This document shows positions 26,201-41,200 of a stretch of DNA of 64,000 nucleotides, in pieces. The DNA comes from Otis tarda (taxonomy: Eukaryota; Chordata; Aves; Otidiformes; Otididae). Under the pieces are notes generated by a model. The model was given only the letters and a program-made list of their open reading frames with translations, was not told the origin of the DNA and ran no database searches. The stretch is from assembly GCA_026413225.1 (NCBI GenBank), contig CM048552.1, forward strand, positions 145,341,053 through 145,405,052, in the 5' to 3' direction. The position numbers and the translations under genes are program-made. Position 1 is the first letter of the stretch. Every line of letters begins with the position of its first letter.

Positions 26201-29200
26201 TTCAGAGCTACATAATTCTGAAGTTCTGTTGACTGGAGTTTCATATGTGTGCATTTTGTGGATTGTATTTTTGTTGAGAATATATTTTGTTAAAATTCCT
26301 TGGTGATGTTAGTCCTGGTAGTTGAGAAGGAGGAGAGGAGAAAGAAGAAAGCAATTAATTGTTTAAATGATAAGAACAGATTGCATATGACTGTGTTTAA
26401 CTTCGTTAGTTACTGGTGTAGTGCTTGATTTACAATTCCTACCTCCTATCTAAATCTGTCATAGTCAACAAATGTAAAGACTGTGTAGTTCTGGACTCAT
26501 GACAATATTACTTGTTTGAGATTTATGAAGTATTTTTTCTTTTTCCCTCCTCCCAACTTACCTGAAATGTTTGGGGTTTTTCGTTTGATCTTCAGGTTTT
26601 TTTTCATTCTTCCACTGCTTGGTCCTTAATGTAAGTCAAGAATAGTTTATTACAGATTTTAAGATTATAAAGTTCAAGGATAAGATCCTTCAAAATGATC
26701 TAAACTGATAACACAAAAAAAACCCCCCAAAACTGTTGCAGTTAAAAAAAAAACCTCAAAACCCCAACAACAACAACAAAAAACCCAAAACAGTAAGCAA
26801 GCAAACAAAAAAGCCCCAGGTTCCTCGTTAAACAGTTGTTTAGATGTCATGTGCTAAACACATTCTCATAATGGATATCTATGTAGGCTTATTTTGGACA
26901 TATAGAGTGGAATAGTGAAAGTTTTCCATGTAGTTGTTACAGTTTCAATTATTGCAATTTTTGACTCAGAATATTTCTTTAACTTGCATGGAGATACCAC
27001 ATACCAGTATAAATATAAGATAAAAAAATCACTAGGCTTAGTTTCTTTTCTTTTACATACTCTATTAGAATATATTTTATTTGACAAGAGTGGTTTAATA
27101 AAAATGACAGACAGGTGTTGGCCAGCTTTTTAAGATAAAAATGATGTAGTCAAATTAACTTATCTACATTTTAGGTGTTCCCCCCCCAGGTTATCTTTTT
27201 TTATTGATTAAAATTAATCTTACAAATCTGAAAGTATTTATTTATTTTAGGACTCTAGTAATTGCTGTAGTTCTCAGGACTAGAAAGTAATGGTGCTGCT
27301 GTGAACCACCTCAATAATTCATACAAAGATGGAAAAGTAAAACAGATTGTTAATCATTCCAACTATATTGCAAGATGCAACAGAGACAGGAAAATTAGTT
27401 TAAATATTACAGTGGGACAAAGTCAAGCAATTCTTGATGTTGCACTGTAAACTTTGCAGTGCTTTGATTTGCATTTGGCTGCCACTTATCCTACTACACT
27501 GCCAAATATTTGATTTAAAACAAAGCAAGAGAGACAAAATGTCTAATAAATGGTTTATATGTTTTCTATTGTGGTTGTGGCTTTTAAGCCAAAAATACCT
27601 ATGTAAGTTCCTTTTAATCAGAATGATACAGCATGTTTTCTCTAGCTTACAATTTGTTTTATTCATGTAGATTTTAATATGGTGACCTCTTGTGACTACT
27701 TACTGCAATTAAAAAATAAAACCAAAGCAAATACCTTGCTGTAAAAACAGATTTACATCTTGTGAACAGCAGTTACTGAAGATTTAAACCTACTATGATG
27801 TCATTGGATGTTTCTCTTTTAGGCTTTCTGTAAGTTTTCACAACTGTTTGTTCATTGTTCGTCATCTATCATTACAGAACAAATACCATGATGTAGTAGT
27901 AACTCAATGTTGTCTAATGTTATGTCACCTTAAGGTGATTTTTTTAATATGTATATACAAATAACCATTTCAGTGCCTGAAGTGATTAATAATCATTAGG
28001 GATTATTGACATCTCACTGCTATTAGAGTGTATCATCTTGATACTTTTTTTTTTGTACTTATTTGGACTACATGGAACACTTGTGTTACAAAACCACTGC
28101 ACACAACTGCATTTTAGGACTTTTGTTGTAAAACTGACTTAAAATAGTTATTTATTGAAAGAGCGTAAGTCTTTAAATATTTAAGTAAAAAACCCTTGCA
28201 TGTAGTAAAAGTAAACTGGCAATGGAAATTTCATTAGTTCGTGCTAATGGATAACTGTAGCAAAATAGAGACTGTACTTCTTGGATGTGGACTGGCAGTA
28301 TGTGAATTAGAAAGTGGTACACCATGCGGCTTTGCCCTCTATTTTAACAGAGCAAAAGTGAGAATTTTGTTCTCTAGTATACATGTTTAGATTAAAGGTT
28401 TATATCTGAATAAATCTATGCTACTTCTGCCCATGAATTAAATTACAATAATGAGAGAATTTCCTGATTCTCTCTGTTCTTCCCATGAATCAGTCCCCTT
28501 AAGGACTCAGCACCTCTTTGACCTGTTCAAATAATTTATTTAAATCCTGAACATAGATTGTTTCATGTAAATTGTCCATTGCTCAATGCAATGTAGGGTT
28601 TGGATTTTTCTTAAATAGTAGGCTGTTTGCAGATGTCTATATAATTGGTTGGTACTTCAGAGAGTCATAGATTTGTTTGGTTGGAATGGATCTCAGGAGA
28701 TCACCTTGTACTTTCTTCAGGTAGTGTTGTGTGTAGATGGACTAACCTTGGCAGATGCTTGACTTTCCTGCTCTTAAAGCCTCTGGAGAAGTAACTTTCA
28801 CAGATTTCCTTAAGTTCATATTTGTTTCATGCCTAAGCTGATTTTGCTGCTTCTTTTATCTCCAATACGTATTCAGTTGGTTTTTTGTTAGACTTTTTTT
28901 TTTTTCCCCTCTTCATAATGATAACTTTTTACTAAAAGACACCTATAGCTTCTTCATGTAAATTTTTAAAAGCATCGTGTAACTTTCCTTACCTGATTTT
29001 TATCTGTCTACACGCTACTTAAAGCATAGCATTTAATCAGGATGTTAGTACTTCAGGCTTTGAGAAAGGACAGAGTAGTTGCTTGCTTGTGTAATAACAC
29101 TTGTTCTAGTAATTCCAAAATTAGTAGTAAATTTCTGACAGCATTTTGTTTGCTCATATAGTTTGTATGCTCTCCAGACACATTATTTTCTTTAATATAC

Positions 29201-32200
29201 CACCACTTAGTCGTTTATTCCCAATTTTAGATTTGAGCTCTCCTTCAAGGGAACTTCACCTTGTCAGTGTCAGGCCATCTCCTCCATGCATCCTGATTAT
29301 TTGAACCTTTGTCCAGACCTGACAAATGCTTCAAGCCCCTGATGATGATGTCATCTGCAAATGTTAGGAGTGCTGAAATAAACTACAAATGTTACTTTTA
29401 ATAAAGATCCTTTCATGTTAAGCCGACATACTGTCTCACTTTCTGAGGACTTTATTTTTGAAAAGTGAGTAGTAAAGTAAAAATTATTTTTCAGAGCAAA
29501 GTTTTCATTTGCTTTTAGTTCATAAAGGACTGTTTCCCATGTCATTCTGTTTCTTGTGAGAGCTCTTGCCTTGGGTATCTGGTGTTTTCCTGCACAGTGT
29601 AGTTGGGGGCACTATTTTTGAGAGTGAGCGATCTTCTATTCTGACTAAAAGTACTTGTGCTTATGTAGTAGTATTTTTAAAGTAGTGTATTGCTACAATG
29701 AAAAGGAAAATTGTAAGACTCTTCAGCCAAATTCTCTTAGTGTGAATCACTGCACTTAGCCTTGCTGTAGTAATCATAGGTGTGTGAAATGCTTTTTTTC
29801 AGATGAACTCCTAGGAGTTATTTTCCTGATACTTATTTTAGCTATTCTGCAAACCAATAGGGGAAAAAGAAAACCTGTGTGATTATATATACTTAATGCG
29901 TATTTGCTGTCCTTGTTCATAAACTACTAATCACAGAAGCTGGTAATGAGAATTACGATGGTCCTAAATGTCAGATAGACAGAACTTTAGCATGACTTGC
30001 GGTGGCTTTGCAACGAGGAAGTTATGGGACTGAGTTGTGTGTGTGGGAATCAGTAATACTGATCTCTGACTGGAGAAATTTTAGTATTTTCTGCGTGAGC
30101 TTAATTTCATTCCATATGACACAGTAAAGAAGTTTCTTAACAGAAATGGCAACTATTTGGTTCTGGTATATCAGCAGTAGTGTTTTCAGGGTGCAAATTT
30201 AAATGTATTTTTTTATTACGTCAGGTTTTCATATTGTTTGTTGACTTTTTAAAGTTTTGATATTACCTGCATTACTATCCGCACAAACTGCTACAATACA
30301 GACTGCATAAGTAGGCAGTAAAGTGCCTGGACCATTGACCTCGATAAGTGTACTCTACAGTACAAGGTTCAGCTGGCAGTCAGTTACCCGTGATGGAGCT
30401 TGATACTGAGGACAATACTGCTTACTGTCTTCATTAGCAGTCTGGATCATGGTGGGGAGAATACTCTCGGTAAGTTGGCAGATGCTACCAAATGGGGCAC
30501 GGCTGCTATTCAGAGGGGCTTTGGCAGGCTGACAGGAACCTCATGACAGTCAACTAAGGCAAATGCAAGTCCTGCACCTGGGAGAGAATTATCCTGGGTA
30601 ACAGGACGAGCTGGGCATTGACTGGCTAGACAGCAGTGCTGCAGGAAAGACTTGGGGAATCCTGGTAGACAACAAGTTGAACATAAGTTAGCTATGTGCC
30701 ACCGTAGCAAAGGTGGCTGCCAGCCTACTGAGCTATATAAAACAAATGTGGAGCCAGCAGATAAGGGATATGATTTCTACCTCCCTTAAGCATTTGTGGG
30801 GCTGCAGCTTAACTTCACAGTTCTCACTGGAGAACTGTGTCCAGTCAGGGCTACCCAGTGCAAGGAAGGCAGTGACGTACTGGAGCAAGCACAGCAGAGG
30901 GATACCAGGATGACCAGGGGCTGGAATGCTCCTCATGTGAGGATGTTTCTTCAGCCTTTAGAAGAGAAGACCAAGGGGAAAACTAATTGCTGTGGGCAGC
31001 ATAGAGTTGACAGGAGCCTGATTTTTCATTGTGCACAGTGGAAGGATGTGAAGCTTTGGACATACATTTCCACATGGGGCATTCCAAACTCATGTAAGAA
31101 AAAAAACTTTTAAACTTGAGAGTGGTCAAACACTGGACTAGATTACTCACATAAGTTGTAGAATTTCTGTTGTTGGAGATAGTCAGAACTCAATGGCACA
31201 AAGCTACGAGTGACGTGCACTAGCTAGACCTCCCCTGAGCAAGGGTTGACTAGATGGCCTCTGGAGCTTCCTTACAATGCATATGGTTTTACAGAAGAAT
31301 AAAAGCCATCCCAATTCACTGCCATTGCTTGTGAGCAGCTGAAATCCTGCTGCTGCTCAGGGGAAATAAAAAAGGCAATTTCTTCTTCTCGTACAGAAAG
31401 AATTGCCATCCCCAGGCTTTAGTTTAAAAACAATTAATTGATGCCCAGGAGTAAGTGACTGTTGCATCAGCTAAAGTCAACTGATGGTTTTTATTTCCTT
31501 ATGTGAGTTAGGGTCATGAAAGAGTATGGCAAGAATGACTCAGTTCAGTCCACTTTCAGCTACCTCCCAGATTACAGCATTCATTCTTTTCATTACCTTA
31601 AGCAAGATATTCATCATTAATTATGTTTAATTATCCTACTTATTAGCATAGAGCTCCTGAATGCAGCAATGAAGATTTAAGCTACCACCTGCGTATCGGT
31701 TTTGTAGCTGTCTCTCAGCCTTTAGTTGCAAGCAGCACATAGCTTTTCTACAAGAAGGAACCATTCTTACTATAAAACAACAGTATGTAAAATGTTCATA
31801 CAGAATTAAAACTGGAAGACTCTTTTAAATTAATGTGGATATTCTTGTGCAGGAATACAGAAAGCTTTGGTTATGGAGAATTTTGGTAACATTAAAGAGA
31901 CATACTTGGTGTCCAGAAACCTTAGGTCTTAATTGAGAAGACCTCCCTGCCCACCCCTCACTGCCATCCTTGTTTAAGACATAAGGGCTTTAATTCAGTT
32001 GCTTAAACGTAAGAGTGCTATTTGAGTTGTCCCGGGCTATCCCAGACACCTACGTGGTCCTGGCAGATATGGCACAGGGCATAGGAGCAACTGTATGCCC
32101 TTCTGGATGTCAGTCTGAGACCAGGCAGGTTGCCCTAAGACATTAATCTCAAGTAGCAACAGATGCCTATGTTTAGATGACTGAATGTAGTACTAGGTAA

Positions 32201-35200
32201 TATGACCTCTTACCTAGAAGTGAAGAATAGCTATTATAACAAATTGGTGAGATACTAAAATTAACCTGTTTGGTTTTTTGTTGTTTTTTTTTTTTTTATG
32301 GGATTTTTTTTTTGTCTTCTGGCTAAAGCTAACAGCCAGAGGTACGTCTTCAGAGACAGGCTTCAGACTGACTGTAAGGTCTGATTTTTGATTCTCCATG
32401 GGCGTGAGATTGTTGTCTGGTATTATTCCACAACTGTACTGAGTCTGCAAGGTGTGCTTTCAGGTGCAGATTCTCTGTGAAGTCTTTCTTGAGGATATGA
32501 ACCTCTGGAGAGAAATTGCTGTAAGTCTTGGCTGGCTGACTGCCTTCAAATTTTCTCACTGTGTGCAAGTTGTCTCAAGATCTTTATTCTGAAAGCCCTT
32601 TGGTTTATAGTTTAATCCTTCTAGGGTTATATAAGAGATAAATTAAGGCATGTAACTGTTAGTAGCAGCAGCCTAAATGCATATGCTATCTTTAAATTAA
32701 AAAAAAAAAAAAAAATCCTATATCCCCAGGACTTGAACACAGCCTTTTGGGTGGGAGGATTATAAACCCCCAGTGCTAGTAAAAGGGCTGATTTTTCCCC
32801 TCTCCCGCTTCTTTTTCCCACTCAGTTGTATACTTCCAATTTCTTTTGTGCTCGTCTTAGTTTTTGTTGTTAGACAGTCAATTGGATCAGGAAATTAATC
32901 CAATTGAATTTCTCTTCCCCAGAACTTAGCTTATTATGTCTCTTGAAATACTAGTAGTGTGCACATGCAGCCTTTTTCCTGATCTATACACGGCAAGATA
33001 GTATTTTGTTATTTGTAATACTTCTCTCATACAGATAAGATTTAATAAAATTTTCCTAGAAATCATATTTTGCTAATGCTGCTCTATTACAGATGTATCC
33101 TTTACAGGAGAAAAGAATGAACTGTATTTATTAAAAAGCGTATTTTTATTTATCTTTACCTGATAAACCAGCAGTATTCAAGAAAACCTACACTTTAAAT
33201 ATGGATTGATCTGGTACATGGTTTTAGTTCTTGGCATTTATGTTTGACAGTTTTGTGCAGTTACATAAGAAAAAGAGCATGCCAGACTGCAGCACAGTAG
33301 GTCTATAATTTTACTTGAAGATCAAATGGAAAAAAAAAAAATAAAACGTGCAACTGAACACGTTTCTATGATTTTGTTTACTGCACAAACTTTAAAGATT
33401 GATGTGTAATAAAAATGAGTGGTAATTATAGAAACTGCCACATGAGATTTATTTTTGGTTTAGTTCCATGATGCTATAGTTGATGAGCTGCTGAAGTTGG
33501 TATGCTATTTCTTTGCTCTTGATTGACCTTGATCAAAAAAAAAAGAAGAAAAAAGCCAAATGAAAAGCCTAAAAAAAAAAAAACTAAACAAAAGCAACAC
33601 AACAAAATATCCACAAAAAACCTCAAACAAACCAAAAGTGAACAACCCTCTGCTCAAAACACAAGAAGTGTCGTTGAAATGAATTTGTCATTTTACTTGT
33701 ATTTGACAGATATCTGAAAGCAAAAACCAGGCTTTTCCTTGTAAGTGTGAATCTTTAGTGGATTTTTGTTCTTAAATGTATTTCAGATGTATGATGCCCT
33801 ACCAAAGTGATTTGTGATTTTAAACTTTATGTGCAGATACAAGACTGATATTTTCATAGCAAATCTGTGATTTTGGAACACAGAAGGGAAAACTTGAGTG
33901 TATGATCAGCCAGAGAGTTTAACTCCCAACAGTTATCTACAGCCATGGCTATCTAGTACTTCAGCTATTGTCAGTTAAGGATATTTCCATTTGTTTCTAT
34001 ATTTTTCTGGAGTTAGATTTGGTAGTTAATTAATTAGTTTTCCCCTGCCCTCTGTCTAAAAGTTGGCCTGAGTGGGGTCTAAGACTGATATTAGGGATAT
34101 TGACTATCAGTTGCAATGCTTAAGAGTACAGATAACAAACAATTTTGACACCAAATAATTTAAAACTTAACAGAACATGCTGTCTTGTTAGAGCCAAAGC
34201 TAGTTGTCAAGGATGGGGCAGTGTTGGTAGTGACTGTTTTGGTTACCCTGTCATGGGATCTGAACCTGCTAGCTCCATCATCTGACTGTCAGGTAACTGC
34301 TTGTAATTTCATTTTGTGCTATAGTTATGTTTTTAAAGAAAAGTCAATTACTGAAAGGAAGGTTGTATTCAATTGTAGTGAATAATGCACTTTCAAGGAC
34401 ATTGGAATACAGGGTGTTCTGTACATTTTTTAACTTCACAGAGTAAGTTTGGTTGTTGTCGTGGTTTAACCCCAGCTGGCAACTCAGCCGCATCCAGCTG
34501 CTCTCGCACTCCTCCCCAGTGGGATGGAGGCAAGTATCGGAAGGGTGAAAGTGAGAAAACTCGTGGGCTGAGATAAAAACAGTTTAATGGGTAAAGCGAA
34601 AGCCACGTGCAAGGAAAGCAAAAGAAGGAATTCATTCACTGCTTCCCATCGGCAGGCAGGGGTTCAGCCAGCTCCAGGAAAGCAGGGCTCCATCACCCGT
34701 AACGGTGACTTGGGAAGTCAAATGCCATCATTCTGAACATCCTCCCCTTCCTCCTCCTTCCCCCAGCTTTATATTCTGAGCACGATGTCATAGGGTGTAG
34801 GATATCCCTCTGGTCAGTGGGGTCAGCTGTCCTGGCTGTGTCCCCTCCCAACTCCTTGTGCACCCCCAGCCACCTTGCTGAGGATGGAAACAGAAAAGGC
34901 CTTGAGGCTGGGTAAGCACTGCTCAGCAATAGCTAAAACATCCCTGTGTTACCAATGCTGTTCTCAGCACAAATCCAAAACACAGCCCAATACTGGCTAC
35001 TGTGGAGAAAATTAACTCTGTCCCACCCAAACCAGTACAGTTATATAACAATATTTACAGAACACTGTCTCAGCAGTTCTTGGTCGGCGCTGTCCAGTGG
35101 GCAGGAAAGTCAATGGTGTGAATGCACAGCATGGAACAATGGAACTGGCGAAATCAGGAAAAGAACGGCTTTAAATGACTGTGCTGTAGTGAAAAAGAGA

Positions 35201-38200
35201 TGCAGCTGTTTGGTAGGAGGAATAGCAGATGATGTCAGTTAGTAAACACTAAAAATGTATTTGGGTCATTTTTGGGTACATCTGCATTACTGATTTTATT
35301 ACATAGATCTTCAGATCCAAAACTTCACCATCAACACTTGGAATATACCACTTGCTGTGTGCATCAGAAATGTGCAGAAAGCTCGTAAATGCTGAGACTT
35401 ACTGAGCAATTTATGTTAGCCTAGATCAATGGTAGCTGGCTGTAGCAAAGACCAGCGTGCCTCTCGGCTGCAGTCAAATAACTCGGGCTGTTTAGTCCTT
35501 ACACACAGGCACTGGTCTCTTTCTACTGAGTAGGCTGTGCAGCATCTCTTGCAGAACCCTGAGAGCCAAGTGTAGTCTGATGTGCTTTTAGAGAGAACGT
35601 GTACATCTGCAAGCTGTAGGCAATAGTTACATAGTTTAAATTAAAAAAAAAAAAAAAGAAAAAGAAAATTGGAAAGGCAGACAATGATTCATGGTTGTCA
35701 GATTTATGATAGAAAAGGAGAGAATAAGTACATGTAATTATAAGTAGCTGTTTGAGACTTATTAAAACCATTTTTAAAATACTCAAGCAATATGTATTTT
35801 CTGCAGAGCTTATGCTATTATGAACTAGAGCTTAATGTTTTGAACAAGTGCTTATTTGGAATGTTAAACCAGCCTTTGACAGCACAGGTCCTTTTTGGAT
35901 GGAGAGAACTTTGATTCAGTTTCCTATCTATTTTTTAGGTTGTGAAATTAATAAGTAGCGGTTTAAAACTGGGAGGTTTGCTCTCACCTTTCCAGTCTGA
36001 TGCAAAAATAAGATGTGGAAGGCAGAGATCTGGGTTTTGTTTTTTTTTTTCTGATTAAATTCTTTAGATTTTGGAACTAATCAATTAACGTTTTAGGGAG
36101 TGCTTCCTAGGAAATTTTAGATACAGAATATTTTGTATCTTAGGCAGTCATAAACAAAAACTGATTCTAAATTTCTACTTCCTTCATTTTAATTGAAATT
36201 CTCTTACTATTCTGAAGCTATTCACTGCAGATTTTAAGTACTTTTACTGGAAATACAAAAATGGAGGGTGACATCAGAAATCAAGAAGCCGGACTAAAAG
36301 CTTATCAGTGCGAGAGAGTAGTATACCTGAGCTAGGAAGACTTAATGGGAAGATTGTCAAGCCAGTGTATTTTAATGAAAAGTAAGAAATGCCCTGTTTT
36401 CCAAATGATGGTACAAATGTAATAGATAAGTTTAAATGAAAGCTTGCTGAGTTTAAATGAAAACTTGCTGATTTTTAAATTAGAATAAAGTTGGCAATAT
36501 AAACCAGCTTACCTTATCTCTTAGCATTCTGTTCAGTCAGGAAAAACTGCACTGATCATGCTGTACTGCAAAATATAGTTTTATGTGAACACCTTTCTCC
36601 TGCAACATCCCTTTAGCAAGGCAGTCTGCTAGTGGATGCTCTGCCTAGACATTTAAAGTTGGAAATATCTCTTAGTAACTTGAGGATTGTAGCTTTGTTT
36701 TACGATGGTAAATAATACACTTCTGGCTTTCTTTGGTTTAATATAAATTGCAGTGTCAATTAACCAAATAATTTCATTTTAAATCTGAAACACTACTTAG
36801 ATTTACGGTCCGGAATTGATCCTTGACATGAATCAAAAATTAATGTTTGTGGACTAAGTGATTTAATAGTAACGTTTCAGAGAACTGTCTCCAAAAAACA
36901 AAATAAAATCTAGGTTCTTTTATTAGAGGAATTTTTAAGTAAAGAATTAAAAAAAAAAAATTTAAGAAAAAAAACCCTTTTATCTTAGATGAAAGAAGGA
37001 AAGAAAGTGTAATGTGTAGCTGAAATACAAATCAGTGAGTTGTCCCAGCAAGGGACTTGATATTAGTTCTGAATGGAGATACAAAAAATTCGCATTCCCT
37101 TTGCAAACAAATGATGTCCTTGTATTGGAGGTGAACTGTATCAGATGAGCCAAGGTGCATCATAGACTTTATTAGACCTGTAAGCTTTCTTCCTGCTCCC
37201 AAAAGATAAGTATTGACTTTGGCCATGAAATGCCGTTAAGAGAAGCACTGCAATCCTAAATTTGGTCACCAAATCCTACGGGAAGACAGAAGTTTTCAAA
37301 GTTAGGTATGTTTTAGTGTATCAGGAGGCATTCCATATGCAGCCTTTTAAACTAGTTGGGATTTCTTAGAGAAGGATAAACTAGTTGGAATTTCCTAGAC
37401 AACCTTACCTCCTTGCTTTCAGGTAATTAATGGTAATGTCCAGCAATGTGGTAGTAAAGGTATGAATAACAGAGGCTAGAAGATCATTAGCAGGGAGGGA
37501 GATGAAGTTTCCTAATCAAATGGAGATTATAGTGTTCTTTTTCTAGTTCATTAAATTATACTGGTGAGATAATTGCTTGACTGTTATTTGGTTTATATGC
37601 TTTCTTTGTAATTTTTCTTACACATATACTTGCTTTTTCTTTTGCTCCCTACAATGTTATATTTTCCTGGACTCTTCTCAATTTTAAGTTGTTAAGTTGC
37701 TGCTTGTCTCTCAGTCTGTAGGAGTTCCTGCCACTGCAACTGACTGCAATTCTTGTCCAGGGCCAAATAGTCTTTCAGTAGAGGCTTAATTTCTTTAAGT
37801 AATTAATTGGAAAAAAAACCAATTTACATTTTCTGCTCCAGATCAGAACTTCTCCTTTTATCTTTCAAAATCTGGTCTAACTTTTTACAGAATCTGGGTT
37901 TTTTTTTTTTCCCCACAGGAAGTATAATGCTGTCAGTGTCTTAAATTTTAAATTATTATTTTCTTTTGCAGACTGAGACAACGATAGGCCTCAGTTCATA
38001 TCAACAGAAAAGGTAAGCATGATTTTCTAAAATTTTAATACAGCCATCCTATTGCAAGATTTGTCATATTTTTCAGAAGAACAGTGAAGTTTTAATATAA
38101 ACAAGATCGAATACAAATAGTGTAATTTTTTAATTATTTGTCTCATACAGAGGAAATGTAAACTAAAATATGAAACAATTTTTAATATTGGACAGTGAAA

Positions 38201-41200
38201 TCACTTTACATACGGTGTAAGAAATGGAAGTATTCTTTCATTCACTTTGCAATGTATACTACGGAGTACTTCTGTGTAAATAAAGAGGGAGTAGACTGAG
38301 ACTCTGCTTGTAGACTTTTATTATTTTTTTAAAATAATTTTACTGAAGTTTTATTGAGAAAGGAGTGGGTTTGTTTGCCTGCTTCAGAAGTTCTTGGGGT
38401 CCTTTTGAAGAAAAACTTGATGTTACTTTCGATAGATTCTTCCACATCCCTCTGTCCTTCTCCCCCTGAAGACGTAATCTATTATCGAAGACCTTTGCAT
38501 GTTTAGTATCTGAGAAAGAAAAGGAGTGGCCTCTTTTTTTCCCTAGTCCCTAATTTTTCTCTCAAGACTCCTCAGATATTCCTGTGTATTTAACGACTAC
38601 ATTGAACAGTAATAATGAAGCTTGTTTCTTATACAATAGTATTCAACAAACTGTTGTGTAAAGCTTAGTTTATTTTCAGTAAATACAGCTAGATTTTTCT
38701 CCAGGGCTGTTTCCATTTCCTTCTGAGAAAATCTAGTAAAAGGACTATTCTTTTTTCATTTCAGATGAGTATGTGAAAAGTTCTTATTTTACAATGTGTA
38801 TGGTTGCTTAAACATGGACTTAAGAGCATTTTCTTTGCAACAAGTTTTGAAAAATCTCAGGGGAAAGAAAACCAACATTTTTTATTTTACACTTAAAAGC
38901 CTTGATCCTATTTGTATCACTTGCCACTAGTCTCTGCTGCCTTCTGATTAGGTACAGGCCTAGATCTTGCAATGTGAATCTTCCGAATTGTATGAAAATA
39001 CTGTAGACTTTGGTTTACCTAATACCAGATTTCTAAGTATACTTGGAGTTCAGTGGGGGGAAAAGTGAACATGAAGGTGCTGAACCATCTTATGAGGGTG
39101 TGGCAGGTCTTTCACTCCAGGTGAAATTAAAACATAAATTCACATTATCTTTATTGTGGTAATGTAAAAGGGAAGAGTTAATATTTTGTATTGAAATCAG
39201 GCAGTTACTTCGTATTTTGTTCTGAAGCTGGAGGCGATTTGTGTATTTTGGTAATGTGAATTTTGTCGAACTTGTATTATGTGAACTTCTCATTTGCTTT
39301 TTAATTTAAAAAGTTTAGCTTAGTCATTTGGCATAAAACTTGAAACTTTGTGGTGCCGTATCTTCCCTGAATTTGTAATCTTTCCCTTTCCCCAGCAATG
39401 GAGGCTTCTCTCTGTCCTTCAGGACTTCTGCCCATTTGTTTTTCATCTACAAAGTCCTACAAATTAAGCTTTCCACTTGGTGCTTTTACTAAACTATTTG
39501 TTTTCTACTTGCCTGTTAACATTGGATTAAGCAAGCAGAGTGTGCATTTCACTAACCTGCTATCATAAATAATCACTTCCAAAGATGTGTTCAGTACTAA
39601 TTTCTGTGTTAACCACTTACATGTACTATATATACACCTCCATGTGTGTCACTGTACTGTGACAGGAGAATGAATTACCACAGGTGAAGTTACCATGTAT
39701 TTAGAGTTACCTAAATTCAATTTCACTGGTTGCTGTAATCACACAAATCATAATATTTTGGTCAAGATAAAATAATTTTTTTTTTAAAAGGTCAAATGCA
39801 CTTTAAATACTTTGTTTACTCTGAGCTTTCCCTATTTTGCTGGCTTAAACTGCTGATGTGAAGCCCTGCTCTCATTACCCTACAGTGGGCTTAAACTTTG
39901 TGCAGCAGCAAAAGAATCTCTTAAATTTCATTGTTGAAGTCCTCCTGCATGTTGAAAGATATATAAGGTGATCCTTAATAGTTCAAGAAAATGCAATCAA
40001 AACAAAAGATTACAGAGCAGTATAACTAATATTAACTTCCAAACCCTCTATTTCCAAGTTGTGTTCTTCCCTGTCATGGTTTGTAATATTAAATCAACTG
40101 GACTTCCGGTCATTCGTAACTCAAACAACATGAGTGGTTTAAGATGCTAGTACCCCAGTTGTTGTTTACCTGTCCTTCCTGCCAAGGATTCTCTCTCCTG
40201 TGACAGAGAAAGTGAATATGTGTGCCTGTGGCTCAGCTGCTGCAGTTCATGGTCCAGTGACTTATTTTACCCTGCCAGCGATGATGGGTTTGTACATGGA
40301 TTGTGAACTGGAGCTGCTGTGCTGTGGGTATTTGTTGCATTCTTCTACGAGCTGTTAGGGGATTGCAAAAGGGTAGAGGACACAGCTGTAGACAGGAGCT
40401 TAAACAGCTGTAGCTGTGCGCTGCAGTATGTCAGGCAGATTGCAAGTATGAAAACATGAGTTTAGGAATGACAATTGAACTTCTGAGAACTGTGATTCTT
40501 GTATTCTATGTCTTGGGTAGAGTCAGACTTTAAGGAGATAGTTTAAATGGAATAGTATCTTGTTTAAATTATTGACTCTCAATGGCAGAAAGAAGATGCC
40601 TTTATTGGGACCCAGGGATTATGTGCAATTTTTTTATCTCCCAGGATACAATTGAATTGGTGGTCCTTGAGAATGAGACTGGATTAGATGTGCTTCCGGG
40701 ATTTTTTTTATTTTAATTTCTCATCTAAGAAGATTGGTTTTTTATGTGTGAAATTGCTGTCTTCTAGAGTATGTTCTAATAAAACATCAATTTACAGATT
40801 TGAAAAATCTCCAGGTTTCCCAGGAGAAATAGTCTGTTCAGCTTCAGAGCACTGGTCTATTTGGGGTTCACAATGTGATAAAGATCTGCATCGCAAACTC
40901 TTTGATGCCATATTACAATGTAAACACCCAATTTGTTGTCTGTCTGTTTCTCTCTCTCTCTCTCTCTCTGTCATTATTGGTTTCACAAGGATTTTTCTTT
41001 CAAGTATTTTTCTAAGTGATTTTTCTTTTCCAATGGCATTGCTAAAAACTCTAGGTTTCTGGTCCACGTGCTTAACTTCTCTAGATGACTTGTCTTTCAT
41101 TGTCGTTATTAGAGATTATAATATCTCCTTCTTGGTATAGCTTGCAGATATTTCTTCCCTATCTAGACAGTTTATTCAGTTCTTTGATCTACTTTTTAAC

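Larger units (their letters stand above)
25591..37971 (+). other. TMEM131: TMEM131 intron 2 (12,381 bp)
   Basis: Phase-0 intron. It holds A-rich simple sequence (26711-26816, 33534-33640), a CR1 remnant on the - strand (28661-28870), a CR1 3' fragment on the + strand (30290-31310), a solo LTR on the - strand (34457-35039) and two short tandem duplications near 36430 and 37350. No other gene is seen. Confidence 0.85.

Noticed and set aside
40688..41140. 150-codon + strand frame and 102-codon - strand frame
   Set aside because: Both run through the (TC)n microsatellite and show no family similarity.
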